Part shown: in pieces, positions 53,431 through 61,810 of the stretch
How positions within the stretch are numbered: position 1 is the stretch's first letter
Layout: the number at the start of each line of letters is the position of its first letter
Assembly: GCA_963712065.1 (NCBI GenBank)
Contig: CAVQGM010000001.1
Span: 682,001-746,000 of the forward strand
Direction: 5' to 3'
Source of the DNA: CAVQGM01 sp963712065
Lineage (GTDB): Bacteria > Actinomycetota > Acidimicrobiia > Acidimicrobiales > Acidimicrobilacustridaceae
Length of the DNA: 64,000 bases
The notes under the pieces: generated by a model
Database searches by the model: none
Told to the model about the DNA's origin: nothing
Seen by the model: only the letters and a program-made list of their open reading frames with translations
Made by a program: the position numbers and the translations under genes

Positions 53431-54638
53431 CCCCGACCCCCGTGCCCCGCCCCGGGCTCACCGGCCGCCCCGCGCTCCTCGCCGTCGTCGCCGTGGTGGC
53501 GCTCGTGGTCGGGGTGGCCCCGTCCGTCGGCGCCCAGGACGAGGTCGAGTTGCAGAACGTGCCCGACGCCGTGACCCTCACGCCCGACGTGGTCTACGCC
53601 GAGGTCGACGGGTTCCCGCTCACGGTCGACGTGTACGCCCCCGCCGACCGGTCCGTGCGCGACGCGCCGGCGGTCGTGCTGGTCCACGGCGGTGGCTGGG
53701 CGACCGGCAGCCCGAAGGACCTCGCCGACGAGGGCATCCTCTTCGCCCGCCAAGGCTGGGTCGCGTTCGCCATCGGCTACCGGCTCACCGAGCAGCTGGG
53801 CAACGGCGGCGTCGCCTGGCCGACCGAGCTGTCCGACGTGCAACGCGGCGTCCGCTGGGTCGGCGCCAACGCGGCGACCTACGGCGCCGATCCCGCCCAC
53901 CTCGCGCTGTTCGGCGTCTCCGCCGGCGGGCACCTCGCCGCCATGGTGGGTGCCGTCGGCACCGAGCAGGGCAGCGCGCCGGCCGGCATCGGCGACGCCC
54001 CCGCCGATCCACCCGACGGCGACCCGGCCGTCGACGTCGACGTCGTGGCCGTGTGGTCGGCACCGACCATGCTGGCCGAGCTCACCGCTCCCCCCGGCTC
54101 GGTGCCCCCCGGGTGCGGGAACAACACCCGTTGCTCCCAGTTCTGGTCGGGCACCTGGGGCACCGACCTGCTCGGCTGCACGCCCGAGGAGTGTCCCGAC
54201 GTCTACCGCGACGCCTCCCCCGCCGAGGTGTGGCCGGCCGGCGCCCCCGACCTCTACGTCGCCAACGCCCGGTCCGAGATCATCCCGCTCGGCCAGCCCG
54301 AGGCCCTCGTCGACCGGGCGAACGAGAAGGGCACCCCGACGCGCCTCGACATCGTCGGTGGCGCCGGACACGCCGACTACGCGTCGACCGTGTGGAACGA
54401 GATGGTGCCGTTCATGGCCGCCGGCATGGGCGTGGCCGTGCCCGAGCCGATCGACTTCGCGTCCACTCGTGAACAGGTCGCCCGCGCCATCGTCCTCGGG
54501 TTCGCCGCCGTGCTCGTCGTCGCCCTCGTCGTGGCCCTGGCGCGGGCCCTGGCCGAGGAGCGAAGGCGACGTCCCGACCACGACGACCCCGCCGGCGCGG
54601 GACGGTTCGCCGACCCGGGAAGCGCACGCCGTGGCTGA
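53427..54638 (+). CDS. Exported alpha/beta-hydrolase, membrane-anchored at C-terminus
   Basis: 403 residues: signal peptide (about 14-37), an alpha/beta-hydrolase/esterase domain with HGGGWATG (oxyanion) and the nucleophile in FGVSAGGHLA, a catalytic His in GAGHADY, four extracellular cysteines suggesting disulfides, and a C-terminal membrane helix near 355-375 with a basic tail. It sits between bioA and bioF with overlaps on both sides, yet its exported topology is unlike the cytoplasmic BioH/BioG/BioZ-type pimeloyl-ACP esterases. Its role in the operon is unclear. Confidence 0.82.
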   Translation: MTPTPVPRPGLTGRPALLAVVAVVALVVGVAPSVGAQDEVELQNVPDAVTLTPDVVYAEVDGFPLTVDVYAPADRSVRDAPAVVLVHGGGWATGSPKDLADEGILFARQGWVAFAIGYRLTEQLGNGGVAWPTELSDVQRGVRWVGANAATYGADPAHLALFGVSAGGHLAAMVGAVGTEQGSAPAGIGDAPADPPDGDPAVDVDVVAVWSAPTMLAELTAPPGSVPPGCGNNTRCSQFWSGTWGTDLLGCTPEECPDVYRDASPAEVWPAGAPDLYVANARSEIIPLGQPEALVDRANEKGTPTRLDIVGGAGHADYASTVWNEMVPFMAAGMGVAVPEPIDFASTREQVARAIVLGFAAVLVVALVVALARALAEERRRRPDHDDPAGAGRFADPGSARRG

Positions 54639-55776
54639 ACCGGGGTTCGATCGGCCGTGGCGCCGGTGGGCCGAGGAGGCCGGCGAGGCGATCCGCGACG
54701 CGCACCGCTGGCGGACGGCGCGCCCCTTCGACGGCGACGGGCCGGTCGGCCGGATGCCCGACGGCCGTCGGGTCGTGTCGTTCGCGTCGAACGACTACCT
54801 CGGGCTGGCGTCCCACCCCGACGTGCGGGCGGCCGCCGTCGCCGCCATCGAGCACTGGGGCACCGGCGCCGGCGCCTCCCGGCTCGTCGTGGGCTCCCGC
54901 CCGGTGCACGACGACCTCGAAGCCGCCCTCGCCGACTGGAAGGGCACGGAGGCGGCGGTGCTGTTCCCCACCGGCTTCGCCGCCAACACCGGGCTCCTCG
55001 CCGTGCTCGCCGAGCCGGGCGTGCGCATCGCGTCCGATGCCCTCAACCACGCATCGATCATCGACGGCTGTCGCATGGCCGCGGCGCAGGGCGCCGACGT
55101 GCGCGTCTACCCCCACGGCGACCTCGACGCCCTCGACGCCGCCCTCGACGGCGCCGAGCGCGCCGTGGTCGTCACCGACGGCGTGTTCTCGATGGACGGC
55201 GACGTGGCCCCGTGGACGGGCCTGGGCGAGGTGTGCGCCCGCCGCCACGCCCTGCTCGTCGTGGACGAGGCTCACGTCGTGCTCGATGCGCTGCCCCCAC
55301 CTGCCGACGTGGAGCTGGTGCGAGTCGGGACCCTCTCGAAGACCCTCGGCGCCCTCGGCGGCTTCGTCGCCGGCGACCGGCCGCTCGTCGACCTGCTCGT
55401 GAACCGGGCCCGTCCGTTCATCTTCACGACCGCGCCCACGCCCGCCGACACCGCCGCTGCCCTCGCCGCCGTCGAGATCGTGCGCGGCGAGGAGGGCCGG
55501 GCCCTCGTCGCCCGCCTGCGCGGTCACGTCGAGGCGCTGCGGCCCGGTCACCCGACCCCGATCGTGCCGATCGTCGTCGGCGCCGAGACCGACGCCCTCG
55601 CCCTGGCCGAGGCGCTGCTCGACCGGGGCCTGCTCGTCCCGGCGATCCGTCCGCCCACCGTGCCCGAGGGCACCTGCCGCCTGCGGGTGGCCCTGTCGGC
55701 CGCCCACGACGACGACCAGGTCGCATCCCTCCGGGCGGCGTTGGCCGAGCTCGTCCCCGAAGGGACGAGGGGCTGA
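54631..55776 (+). CDS. bioF: 8-amino-7-oxononanoate synthase
   Basis: PLP-dependent condensation of pimeloyl-ACP/CoA with alanine to KAPA. 381 residues of the alpha-oxoamine synthase family: SNDYLGLASHP near residue 53, GTGAGASRLVVG, DGVFSMDGD, DEAHVV and the PLP lysine in GTLSKTLGALGG. GTG 54631 overlaps the hydrolase by eight bases; bioD starts three bases after its stop. Confidence 0.93.
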   Translation: MAEPGFDRPWRRWAEEAGEAIRDAHRWRTARPFDGDGPVGRMPDGRRVVSFASNDYLGLASHPDVRAAAVAAIEHWGTGAGASRLVVGSRPVHDDLEAALADWKGTEAAVLFPTGFAANTGLLAVLAEPGVRIASDALNHASIIDGCRMAAAQGADVRVYPHGDLDALDAALDGAERAVVVTDGVFSMDGDVAPWTGLGEVCARRHALLVVDEAHVVLDALPPPADVELVRVGTLSKTLGALGGFVAGDRPLVDLLVNRARPFIFTTAPTPADTAAALAAVEIVRGEEGRALVARLRGHVEALRPGHPTPIVPIVVGAETDALALAEALLDRGLLVPAIRPPTVPEGTCRLRVALSAAHDDDQVASLRAALAELVPEGTRG

Positions 55777-55779
55777 CCG

Positions 55780-56433
55780 GTGGCCGTCGCGACCCGACCC
55801 GACCGGCTGGTGCTCGTCACCGGCACCGGCACCGAGGTGGGCAAGACCTGGGTGGGAGCGCGGGTGTTGAGCCACCTCCGCCTGGCGGGGGTGGCGGTCT
55901 CGGCCCGGAAGCCGGCGCAGTCCTACGACCCCGGCGACCGCGTCACCGACGCCCACCTCCTGGGCGAGGCCTCCGGCGAGCCGCAGGCCGAGGTCTGCCC
56001 CACCTCGCGGTGGTACGAGGTGCCCATGGCCCCGCCCATGGCGGCCGAGGTGCTCGGGCGGCCGCCCATCGCCATGGCCGAGCTCGTCGGCGAGCTCCGC
56101 TGGCCCGATCCGCCGCCCGCGCTCGGCCTGGTCGAGGGAGCCGGCGGCCTCCGGTCGCCCCTCGCCGATGACGGGGACAACCTCACCCTCGTCGAGGAGC
56201 TGCAGCCCGACGTCGTGGTGGTCGTCGCCGACGCCGGCCTCGGCACGATCAACGGCGTCCGCCTCACGATGGAGGCCCTCGACCGCGGGCACCACGTGGC
56301 CTCGTTGGTCGTGTTCCTCAACCGCTACGACGGCACCGACGAGCTCCATCGCGCCAACCGGCAGTGGTTGGCGCGGCGCGGCGGCTACGACGTCGTCACC
56401 ACCATCCCCGAGCTCGTGCCGCGGCTGCGATGA
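55780..56433 (+). CDS. bioD: ATP-dependent dethiobiotin synthetase
   Basis: Forms the ureido ring of dethiobiotin from DAPA, bicarbonate and ATP. 217 residues: P-loop TGTGTEVGKTW near residue 14, RKPAQSYDPGD, VEGAGGLRSPL and a C-terminal VFLNRYD nucleotide-recognition region. It completes bioA-bioF-bioD in this operon; bioB is not in the window. The stop overlaps the zinc-ribbon gene (ATGA). Confidence 0.93.
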   Translation: MAVATRPDRLVLVTGTGTEVGKTWVGARVLSHLRLAGVAVSARKPAQSYDPGDRVTDAHLLGEASGEPQAEVCPTSRWYEVPMAPPMAAEVLGRPPIAMAELVGELRWPDPPPALGLVEGAGGLRSPLADDGDNLTLVEELQPDVVVVVADAGLGTINGVRLTMEALDRGHHVASLVVFLNRYDGTDELHRANRQWLARRGGYDVVTTIPELVPRLR

Positions 56434-56831
56434 CCCTGACCTGCGTGCAGTGCGCCACGCCGAACCCCGGCGGCAACCGGTTCTGCGGGCGGTGCGGCGC
56501 GCCGCTGCCCCCCTCGCCCGCCAACCGGGGCGACGCGCCGCTCGGGCCCACGTGCCGGCAGTGCGCCACGCCGGTTGCCGACGCGCCGTGGTGCCCGCGC
56601 TGCGGGGCCACCACGGGGGCGGGCACCGTGCCCCCGGGCCCACCCGCGCCGGCCGCCGCCACACCGTCCGCGCCGCCGGTGTCGCCCGCGACCCCGGCGC
56701 CGCCGCCCGCGACCCCGGCGCCGCCGAACGGCAACCGCGGCGTGAGTCCGGCGGTGCTCACCGTCGCCGTCGCCATCGCCATCGTCGTGGTGCTCGCCGT
56801 GCTCGGCGTCGTCCTCGGGCAATCCCTCTAG
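56430..56831 (+). CDS. Membrane protein with two zinc ribbons
   Basis: 133 residues: two CxxC-CxxC zinc ribbons (TCVQCATPN... NRFCGRCG near 4-22; TCRQCATP... WCPRCG near 41-60), a proline/alanine-rich linker and a single C-terminal membrane helix. A small tail-anchored adaptor is likely; it is coupled to bioD by a four-base overlap but has no known biotin role. Such double-ribbon anchored proteins are common in actinobacteria and uncharacterised. Confidence 0.75.
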   Translation: MTLTCVQCATPNPGGNRFCGRCGAPLPPSPANRGDAPLGPTCRQCATPVADAPWCPRCGATTGAGTVPPGPPAPAAATPSAPPVSPATPAPPPATPAPPNGNRGVSPAVLTVAVAIAIVVVLAVLGVVLGQSL

Positions 56832-56911
56832 GCTCGTGCACGACACGATCGCCCATGGGGCCCCTCGACGGTCTCCGGCCACCGCTCAATCCGGCGCCCG
56901 TTCGGGCCGAA

Positions 56912-56944
56912 GATACTGCGAGCAGGGGCGCGGAACGGCGCCCC
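56912..56944 (+). promoter_or_regulatory. GATACT element and adjacent hairpin before the DUF2510-like gene
   Basis: A GATACT element at 56912-56917 is followed by a 7-bp stem (56925-56931/56938-56944, loop GGAACG). It lies in the 190-base gap between the biotin operon and the gene at 57022, as a promoter or leader structure. Weakly supported. Confidence 0.3.
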
Positions 56945-57021
56945 GGCCGTGCGGCGACGGTCGGATCGCCCACGCGAACGGCAGGAAGCGGTGATTCCGT
57001 GATCGAGCGGTACCGGAGCCG

Positions 57022-58122
57022 ATGAGCGACGTACCCGGAGGACCGGGGTGGTGGCAGGCATCCGACCACCGCTGGTACCCGCCGGCGGATGCCGCTCCCG
57101 CGCCCGGCTGGTGGCTCGCGTCCGACGGCCGCTGGTACCCGCCGGAGCGGTCGTCCACCGTGCTCCCCGACCGTCCGCCGGCCGACGAGGACGCCCCCCC
57201 ACAGCCCCCGGCCGCGCCCCCACCCGGGGCCACGTCGGGTCCACCCCCCGTCACCGAGGACCGAGGGACACCGGAACGCTCGGCCAAGGCCCCCGTTCGG
57301 CGCCGTCGCCCGGCGCCGGCCGCCAACGGTCGGGGCCACGCGGCGGCCGAGCGTGGACCGGCCTCGTCGACCGCGCCGTCGCACCGTCGGCCGACCCCGC
57401 CGGCCGCCAACATGGTCGAACGGCGGGACCAGTCGTCACGGGCCGACGCCGCCGTGCTCGCCGGTCCACGCTCGGCGGCGGCGGCGCGGGTGCTGGCCGA
57501 GTTCCAGCGCGAGGTCGAGGCGAGCGAGCGCGAGGCGCGCGTCGCCACCCTCCCACCGGACCCGTCCACCGTCGCCCTGCTCGAGGTCCGACCCTCGGCG
57601 TTCGGAGCCGACGTCGAGCACATCGGCGTGCGCCTGTGCGTGTTCGTCGATCGGGTCGAGCTGCGTGACCGTCTCGACCGACCGCGTGAGGTCGTGCGCG
57701 GCGGCGACATCACCGACATCGTCCTGCACAAGCGCCTCGGGGGTGTCGAGCTCGCCATCGAATGCGTCGACGGCCCCGCCATCGTCACTCGTGGCCTGCG
57801 CGCCGACGACGCCGAGGCGGCCCGCACCCTCATCATGAAGCGAACCCGGCGCGTGGGCCCGGTGACCCGCCCGCCGCGCCCGGCCGACGGGCCGACGCCC
57901 GTCACCGAGGAGCTGACGCTCACGCTCCCCGACCACGGGACGCGGACACGGGTCGACGAGACCGACCTGCTCCGCAAGCTCGCCGACCTCCACCGGGCGG
58001 GGCTGCTCACCGACGCCGAGTTCGAGGACAAGATCGAGCTGGTCGCCCGGCTCGTCCGGGGCGAGCACGACGCGGCACCCCCCGCCGACGGGACGGTCCC
58101 GGTGGTGGCGCCGTCGCCCTAG
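57022..58122 (+). CDS. DUF2510-like repeats with SHOCT domain
   Basis: 366 residues. Two DUF2510-like repeats at the N-terminus (GWWQASDHRWYPP at 9-21 and GWWLASDGRWYPP at 29-41), a proline- and arginine-rich linker, a central globular region of about 120 residues (residues 145-280) and a C-terminal SHOCT helix pair (DLLRKLADLHRAGLLTDAEF). SHOCT domains are short helical oligomerisation motifs. Function unknown; an envelope or ribosome-associated role has been speculated for the family. The stop shares CTAG with the convergent HEPN gene. Confidence 0.8.
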   Translation: MSDVPGGPGWWQASDHRWYPPADAAPAPGWWLASDGRWYPPERSSTVLPDRPPADEDAPPQPPAAPPPGATSGPPPVTEDRGTPERSAKAPVRRRRPAPAANGRGHAAAERGPASSTAPSHRRPTPPAANMVERRDQSSRADAAVLAGPRSAAAARVLAEFQREVEASEREARVATLPPDPSTVALLEVRPSAFGADVEHIGVRLCVFVDRVELRDRLDRPREVVRGGDITDIVLHKRLGGVELAIECVDGPAIVTRGLRADDAEAARTLIMKRTRRVGPVTRPPRPADGPTPVTEELTLTLPDHGTRTRVDETDLLRKLADLHRAGLLTDAEFEDKIELVARLVRGEHDAAPPADGTVPVVAPSP

Positions 58123-59045
58123 CCGTTGGGCACGGTGAAGGCGACGAGCACGATGGTGATGGCCATGGTGATCACCAGGCCGATCATCAGCCAGACCCAA
58201 CGACGACCGGCGTCGGTGAGCATCGGGTCGACGTCGCGGAGTTGGAGACGGGTCCGGTCGAGCTCGGACCGGAGCAGCTCGGCCTCCTCCTGCAGGCCGT
58301 CGACCGCGACCGTCGCCTCGGCCAGCCGGTGCCGCACCTCCGGCGCCATGTCCCCGTCCTCGCCCCGCGCCCGCTCGTCCTCGAGCTGGCGGCGCACGGC
58401 GGCGTAGTCGTCCCGCAGACCCGACACGGCCGCGTACTGGCTCTGCAGCTCGGCCAGCTGGCGGGCGACCGCCCGCTGTCGACCGGTGGCCGAGCGCGCC
58501 ACGTCACGCGCCTGCTCGAGCTGGGCGTACAGCTCGTCGCGCTGCTTCTGGAGCGCCGCCAGCTCGTGCAGGAGCAGGTCGGCCTCGGTCTCGCCCTGCT
58601 CGCGCGCCTGGTCGCGCACGGCCTTCCACCGCAGCTCGGCGGCCAGGTCCGCCATGAGGTCGGCCTCGGGCGCGTCGATCGCTCGCAGCACGTCCTCGGC
58701 CGCCAGGTGCACGCGCAGGGCGTAGTCGAGATCGAGCGGGTGGTCGGGGTCGGGGTGGGCCCAGTGGTTGCGCGCCGTGCGCAGCTCGGTGATGGTGGGT
58801 CGCCGTGCCTCGCCCAGTGCGGCGGCGAACACGGGGCCCCACCACCGGTTGATCACCTCGAGCTGGAAGTGGGGGTCGGACAGCGACACCAGCACGTCAC
58901 GACGCTTGCCGAGCTTGCCGGCGGCGACGAGCACCCAGTCGTCGCCGGGGAACGCGGTGGACATCCGGGCGTCGACGAAGGGCGCCAACCCGTCGGCCAG
59001 CACCTCGAACGCCGACGCGACCTCCGGCCGATAGCTCGTCGTCAC
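58119..59045 (-). CDS. Swt1-type HEPN domain protein with coiled coil and membrane tail
   Basis: 308 residues. The N-terminal helical domain (about 7-125) has ADGLAPFV and the HEPN active-site ARNHWAH (Arg92-x4-His97), resembling the Swt1-family HEPN, whose members include RNases and toxin-like effectors. A long coiled coil follows (about 140-270) and a C-terminal membrane helix (about 283-303). It would be a membrane-tethered HEPN protein. No obvious antitoxin or defence gene is beside it. GTG 59045 has a GGAGGT sequence upstream. Confidence 0.7.
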   Translation of the reverse strand: MTTSYRPEVASAFEVLADGLAPFVDARMSTAFPGDDWVLVAAGKLGKRRDVLVSLSDPHFQLEVINRWWGPVFAAALGEARRPTITELRTARNHWAHPDPDHPLDLDYALRVHLAAEDVLRAIDAPEADLMADLAAELRWKAVRDQAREQGETEADLLLHELAALQKQRDELYAQLEQARDVARSATGRQRAVARQLAELQSQYAAVSGLRDDYAAVRRQLEDERARGEDGDMAPEVRHRLAEATVAVDGLQEEAELLRSELDRTRLQLRDVDPMLTDAGRRWVWLMIGLVITMAITIVLVAFTVPNG

Positions 59046-59092
59046 CGCCCTCTGTCTACCTCCATGTCCCGTCGATGGGGCATCATCCGGCC

Positions 59093-59788
59093 ATGACCGA
59101 CGCCCTCACCTACGAGCGGGACGGCGACGTGGCCGTGCTGCGCCTCGACGACGGCAAGGCCAACGTGCTCGGGCACCCGACGATCGCTGCCGTGCAGGAG
59201 GCCCTCGACCGGGCCGAGTCGGAGGCGCGGGCCGTCGTGCTCGCGGGCCGGCCGGGCCAGCTCTCGGGGGGCTTCGACCTGCGCGAGATGGGGGCGGGGA
59301 TGGACCGCGCCCGCGACCTCGTGATCGCCGGGGCGCGGCTGCACACCCGCCTGTTCACGTTCCCCCGGCCGGTCCTGGTCGCGTGCACCGGCAACGCCGT
59401 GGCCGCCGGCGCCATCGTCCTGCTCGTCGGGGACTGGAACGTCGGCCAGGCCGGCGAGTTCCGCATCGGGCTGCCGGAGACGGCGATCGGGATGCCACTC
59501 CCCCACTTCGCGGTCGAGTACGCCCGCTTCCGGCTCTCGCCGCCGCACTTCGGTCGGGCCACCGACCTCGCCACCATGTACGACCCGGCCGGGGCGATGG
59601 CCGCCGGCTACCTCGACGCCGTCACCGACGACGACGCCGTCGGGGTCGCCAGGTCCGAGGCCCACCGGTTGGCCGCCACCATCCAGCCGGGCCCGTTCGA
59701 GGTCACCCGCCGGTTGACCCGGGGCCCGGTCGCCGCCGCCGTGCTCGAGCGGCTCGTGGCCGACGTCACCGAGCTGACCACCGGCTGA
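59093..59788 (+). CDS. Crotonase / enoyl-CoA hydratase family protein
   Basis: 231 residues from ATG 59093. Oxyanion-hole segments LSGGFDLREM and GNAVAAGAIVLLVGD. Like the paralogue at 16624-17340 it starts with a DDGKAN sequence and lacks a clear catalytic glutamate pair. It acts on an acyl-CoA of unknown kind. Upstream it is divergent from the HEPN gene; it is followed after 125 bases by the B12 regulator. Confidence 0.82.
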   Translation: MTDALTYERDGDVAVLRLDDGKANVLGHPTIAAVQEALDRAESEARAVVLAGRPGQLSGGFDLREMGAGMDRARDLVIAGARLHTRLFTFPRPVLVACTGNAVAAGAIVLLVGDWNVGQAGEFRIGLPETAIGMPLPHFAVEYARFRLSPPHFGRATDLATMYDPAGAMAAGYLDAVTDDDAVGVARSEAHRLAATIQPGPFEVTRRLTRGPVAAAVLERLVADVTELTTG

Positions 59789-59913
59789 GCGGGCGGATCG
59801 GACCCCCGACTGACCACCGGCGGCGTGCCCGGGCCTAGCCTCGTCGCCCACGGGCCGCGGCATCGTCGGGGGCGACGCCGCGAGCCGTCGGCGGGAAGGA
59901 CGAACCGTGCACG

Positions 59914-60810
59914 ATGAGCCGCTCGGCCGCCGATGAGGCCCTCATGACCCACGACCTGCTCACGCTCCAGGAGGTCGCCGAGGCGCTGGGCGTCCACTAC
60001 ATGACCGCGTACCGCTACGTGCGGACGGGCCGGCTGTCGGGGGTCAAGGTGGGTTCGGAGTGGCGGGTGCGGGTCGACGACGTCCAGGCCTTCGCCCATC
60101 CCGACGCCCCCGCCCCCGGGCCCCGCCGTCGGGACTACCCCCGCCGGCTCGGGGAGCGGCTCCTCGTCGGCGACGAGACCGGGGCGTGGAGCGTGGTCGA
60201 GGGCGCGCTGGCCGCCGGCGTGGACCCCAGTGAGGTGTACACCGACGTGATCGCCCCCGCGCTGAGCGGCATCGGTGACGCGTGGGCCAGGGGCGAGGTG
60301 ACGGTGGGCGAGGAGCACCAGGCCTCGGCGGTCGCGCTCCGCCTCGTCGGGCGGCTCGGGCCGCGGTTCAACCGCCGCGGCCGCAAGCGCGGCACCGTCG
60401 TGCTCGGCGCCGCACCGTACGACCACCACGGCCTGCCGGTGGCGCTGTTCGCCGATCTGCTCCGCGGCGCCGGGTTCGCCGTGGTCGACCTCGGCGCCAA
60501 CAGCCCCGCCGAGTCGTTCATCGCCGCCGCGTCGTCGGCCGAGCGGTTGGTGGCCGTGGGCATCAGCGTGACCACCCCCGACAACGACACCGCCGTGCGC
60601 GACACGGTGGCCGCCATCAAGGCGGCGGTCGACGTCCCGGTCGTGGTCGGCGGGGGGGCGGTGAGCGACGAGGCCGCCGCGCAGGCGGTGGGGGCCGATG
60701 CATGGGCGGACGACACCACCGACGCCCTCGCTCTGTTCGACCGGCTCGCCTCCGAGGCCGGACGGGCTCGCCGCCGGGCCGCCCGCCGCGGACCATCGCC
60801 ACGGGCGTAG
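59914..60810 (+). CDS. CarH-like B12-binding transcription factor
   Basis: 298 residues: an excisionase/MerR-type helix-turn-helix (about 16-60, TLQEVAEALGVHYMTAYRYV), a B12 cap domain (about 77-155) and a Rossmann-like B12-binding domain (160-280). The cap has W124-x9-E134-H135, the Wx9EH signature of the adenosylcobalamin photoreceptor CarH; the cobalt-ligand loop is DHHGLP with His172 where CarH has an ExHxxG-like sequence. It probably senses light or B12 and represses a target, not identified here. ATG 59914 follows a GGGAAGGA ribosome-binding site at some distance; ATG 59944 is possible. Confidence 0.82.
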   Translation: MSRSAADEALMTHDLLTLQEVAEALGVHYMTAYRYVRTGRLSGVKVGSEWRVRVDDVQAFAHPDAPAPGPRRRDYPRRLGERLLVGDETGAWSVVEGALAAGVDPSEVYTDVIAPALSGIGDAWARGEVTVGEEHQASAVALRLVGRLGPRFNRRGRKRGTVVLGAAPYDHHGLPVALFADLLRGAGFAVVDLGANSPAESFIAAASSAERLVAVGISVTTPDNDTAVRDTVAAIKAAVDVPVVVGGGAVSDEAAAQAVGADAWADDTTDALALFDRLASEAGRARRRAARRGPSPRA

Positions 60811-60813
60811 GTG

Positions 60814-61791
60814 CTAGGCGCCCCGCCCCGACGACGGGGACACGGGGGTCAGCGGCGTTCGTCCACCGAGGACGGCCACCAGGTTGGCGGCCGCCAGCTC
60901 GACCATGGCCCCCCGCGCCTCGACGGTGGCCGAGCCGAGGTGGGGCAGCAGCACCACCCGGTCGGAGGCGAGCAGCGCCCCGGTCACCTCGGGCTCGCGC
61001 TCGTAGACGTCGAGGCCGGCCGCGGCGATCGACCCGGCGGCGAGGGCCCCGGCCAGGGCCGCCTCGTCGACCACCGGCCCGCGCGCCGTGTTGACGAGGA
61101 TGGCGTGGGGACGCATCAGGGCGAGGGCGGCAGCGTCGAGGAGGTGGTGGGTCTCGGCGGTCAGCGGGACGTGGAGCGAGACCACGTCGGCGCCGGCCAG
61201 CAGGTCCGGGAGGGGGAGGTGCACGGCGCCGAGACCGGCCTCCACCGCGGGCACCGACCGACGGCTGGCGTAGGTGATCCGCATGTCGAAGCCGGTGGCC
61301 CGACGGGCGACGGCCGTCCCGATGGCGCCCATGCCCACGATGCCGAGGGTGCGGCCGGCCACGGCGTGGCCGAGCAGCTCGGTGGGCCGCCAGCCCCGCC
61401 ATCGGCCGGCCCGCACGAGGCGTTCGCCCTCGCCGACGCGACGGGCGGCGGCGAGCAGCAGCGCCCAGGTCAGGTCGGCGGTGGCCTCGGTGAGCACGTC
61501 GGGGGTGTTGGTCACCACGACGCCGCGGCGCTCGGCGGCGGCGACGTCGACGTTGTCGTACCCGACGGCCAGGTTGGCGACGACGGTCAGCCGGGGGGCG
61601 GCGTCGAACAGCTCGTCGTCGATCCGGTCGGTGAGCATGGCGAGCAGCCCGTCGCAGCCACCCACCCGGCGCAGCAGCTCGGCACGGGGCATGGGCTCGT
61701 CGTCGTCGTGGTGGTCGACGTCCAACCCGGCCTCGACCAGAGGGGTGATGCCCGGAGCCGGGAGCCGGCGGGTGACGACGACGGTGGCCAT
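60814..61791 (-). CDS. D-2-hydroxyacid dehydrogenase (glyoxylate/hydroxypyruvate reductase-like)
   Basis: 325 residues. NAD(P)-binding GIVGMGAIGTAVARR near residue 149; catalytic Arg in VNTARGPVVDE, Glu in DVYEREP and His in LLPHLGSAT. This is the GyaR/GhrB-like branch that reduces glyoxylate or hydroxypyruvate. ATG 61791 follows TACCAT by nine bases; the gene also lies 19 bases after the ECF S-component stop, so it may be read from both. It converges with the B12-regulator gene with three bases between stops. Confidence 0.88.
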   Translation of the reverse strand: MATVVVTRRLPAPGITPLVEAGLDVDHHDDDEPMPRAELLRRVGGCDGLLAMLTDRIDDELFDAAPRLTVVANLAVGYDNVDVAAAERRGVVVTNTPDVLTEATADLTWALLLAAARRVGEGERLVRAGRWRGWRPTELLGHAVAGRTLGIVGMGAIGTAVARRATGFDMRITYASRRSVPAVEAGLGAVHLPLPDLLAGADVVSLHVPLTAETHHLLDAAALALMRPHAILVNTARGPVVDEAALAGALAAGSIAAAGLDVYEREPEVTGALLASDRVVLLPHLGSATVEARGAMVELAAANLVAVLGGRTPLTPVSPSSGRGA

Positions 61792-61800
61792 GGTCGCCGG

Positions 61801-61806
61801 ATGGTA
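61801..61806 (-). promoter_or_regulatory. TACCAT -10-like box for hydroxyacid dehydrogenase
   Basis: Minus-strand TACCAT ends nine bases before ATG 61791; no ribosome-binding site. It overlaps the end of the upstream operon. Confidence 0.35.
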
Positions 61807-61810
61807 CCGG

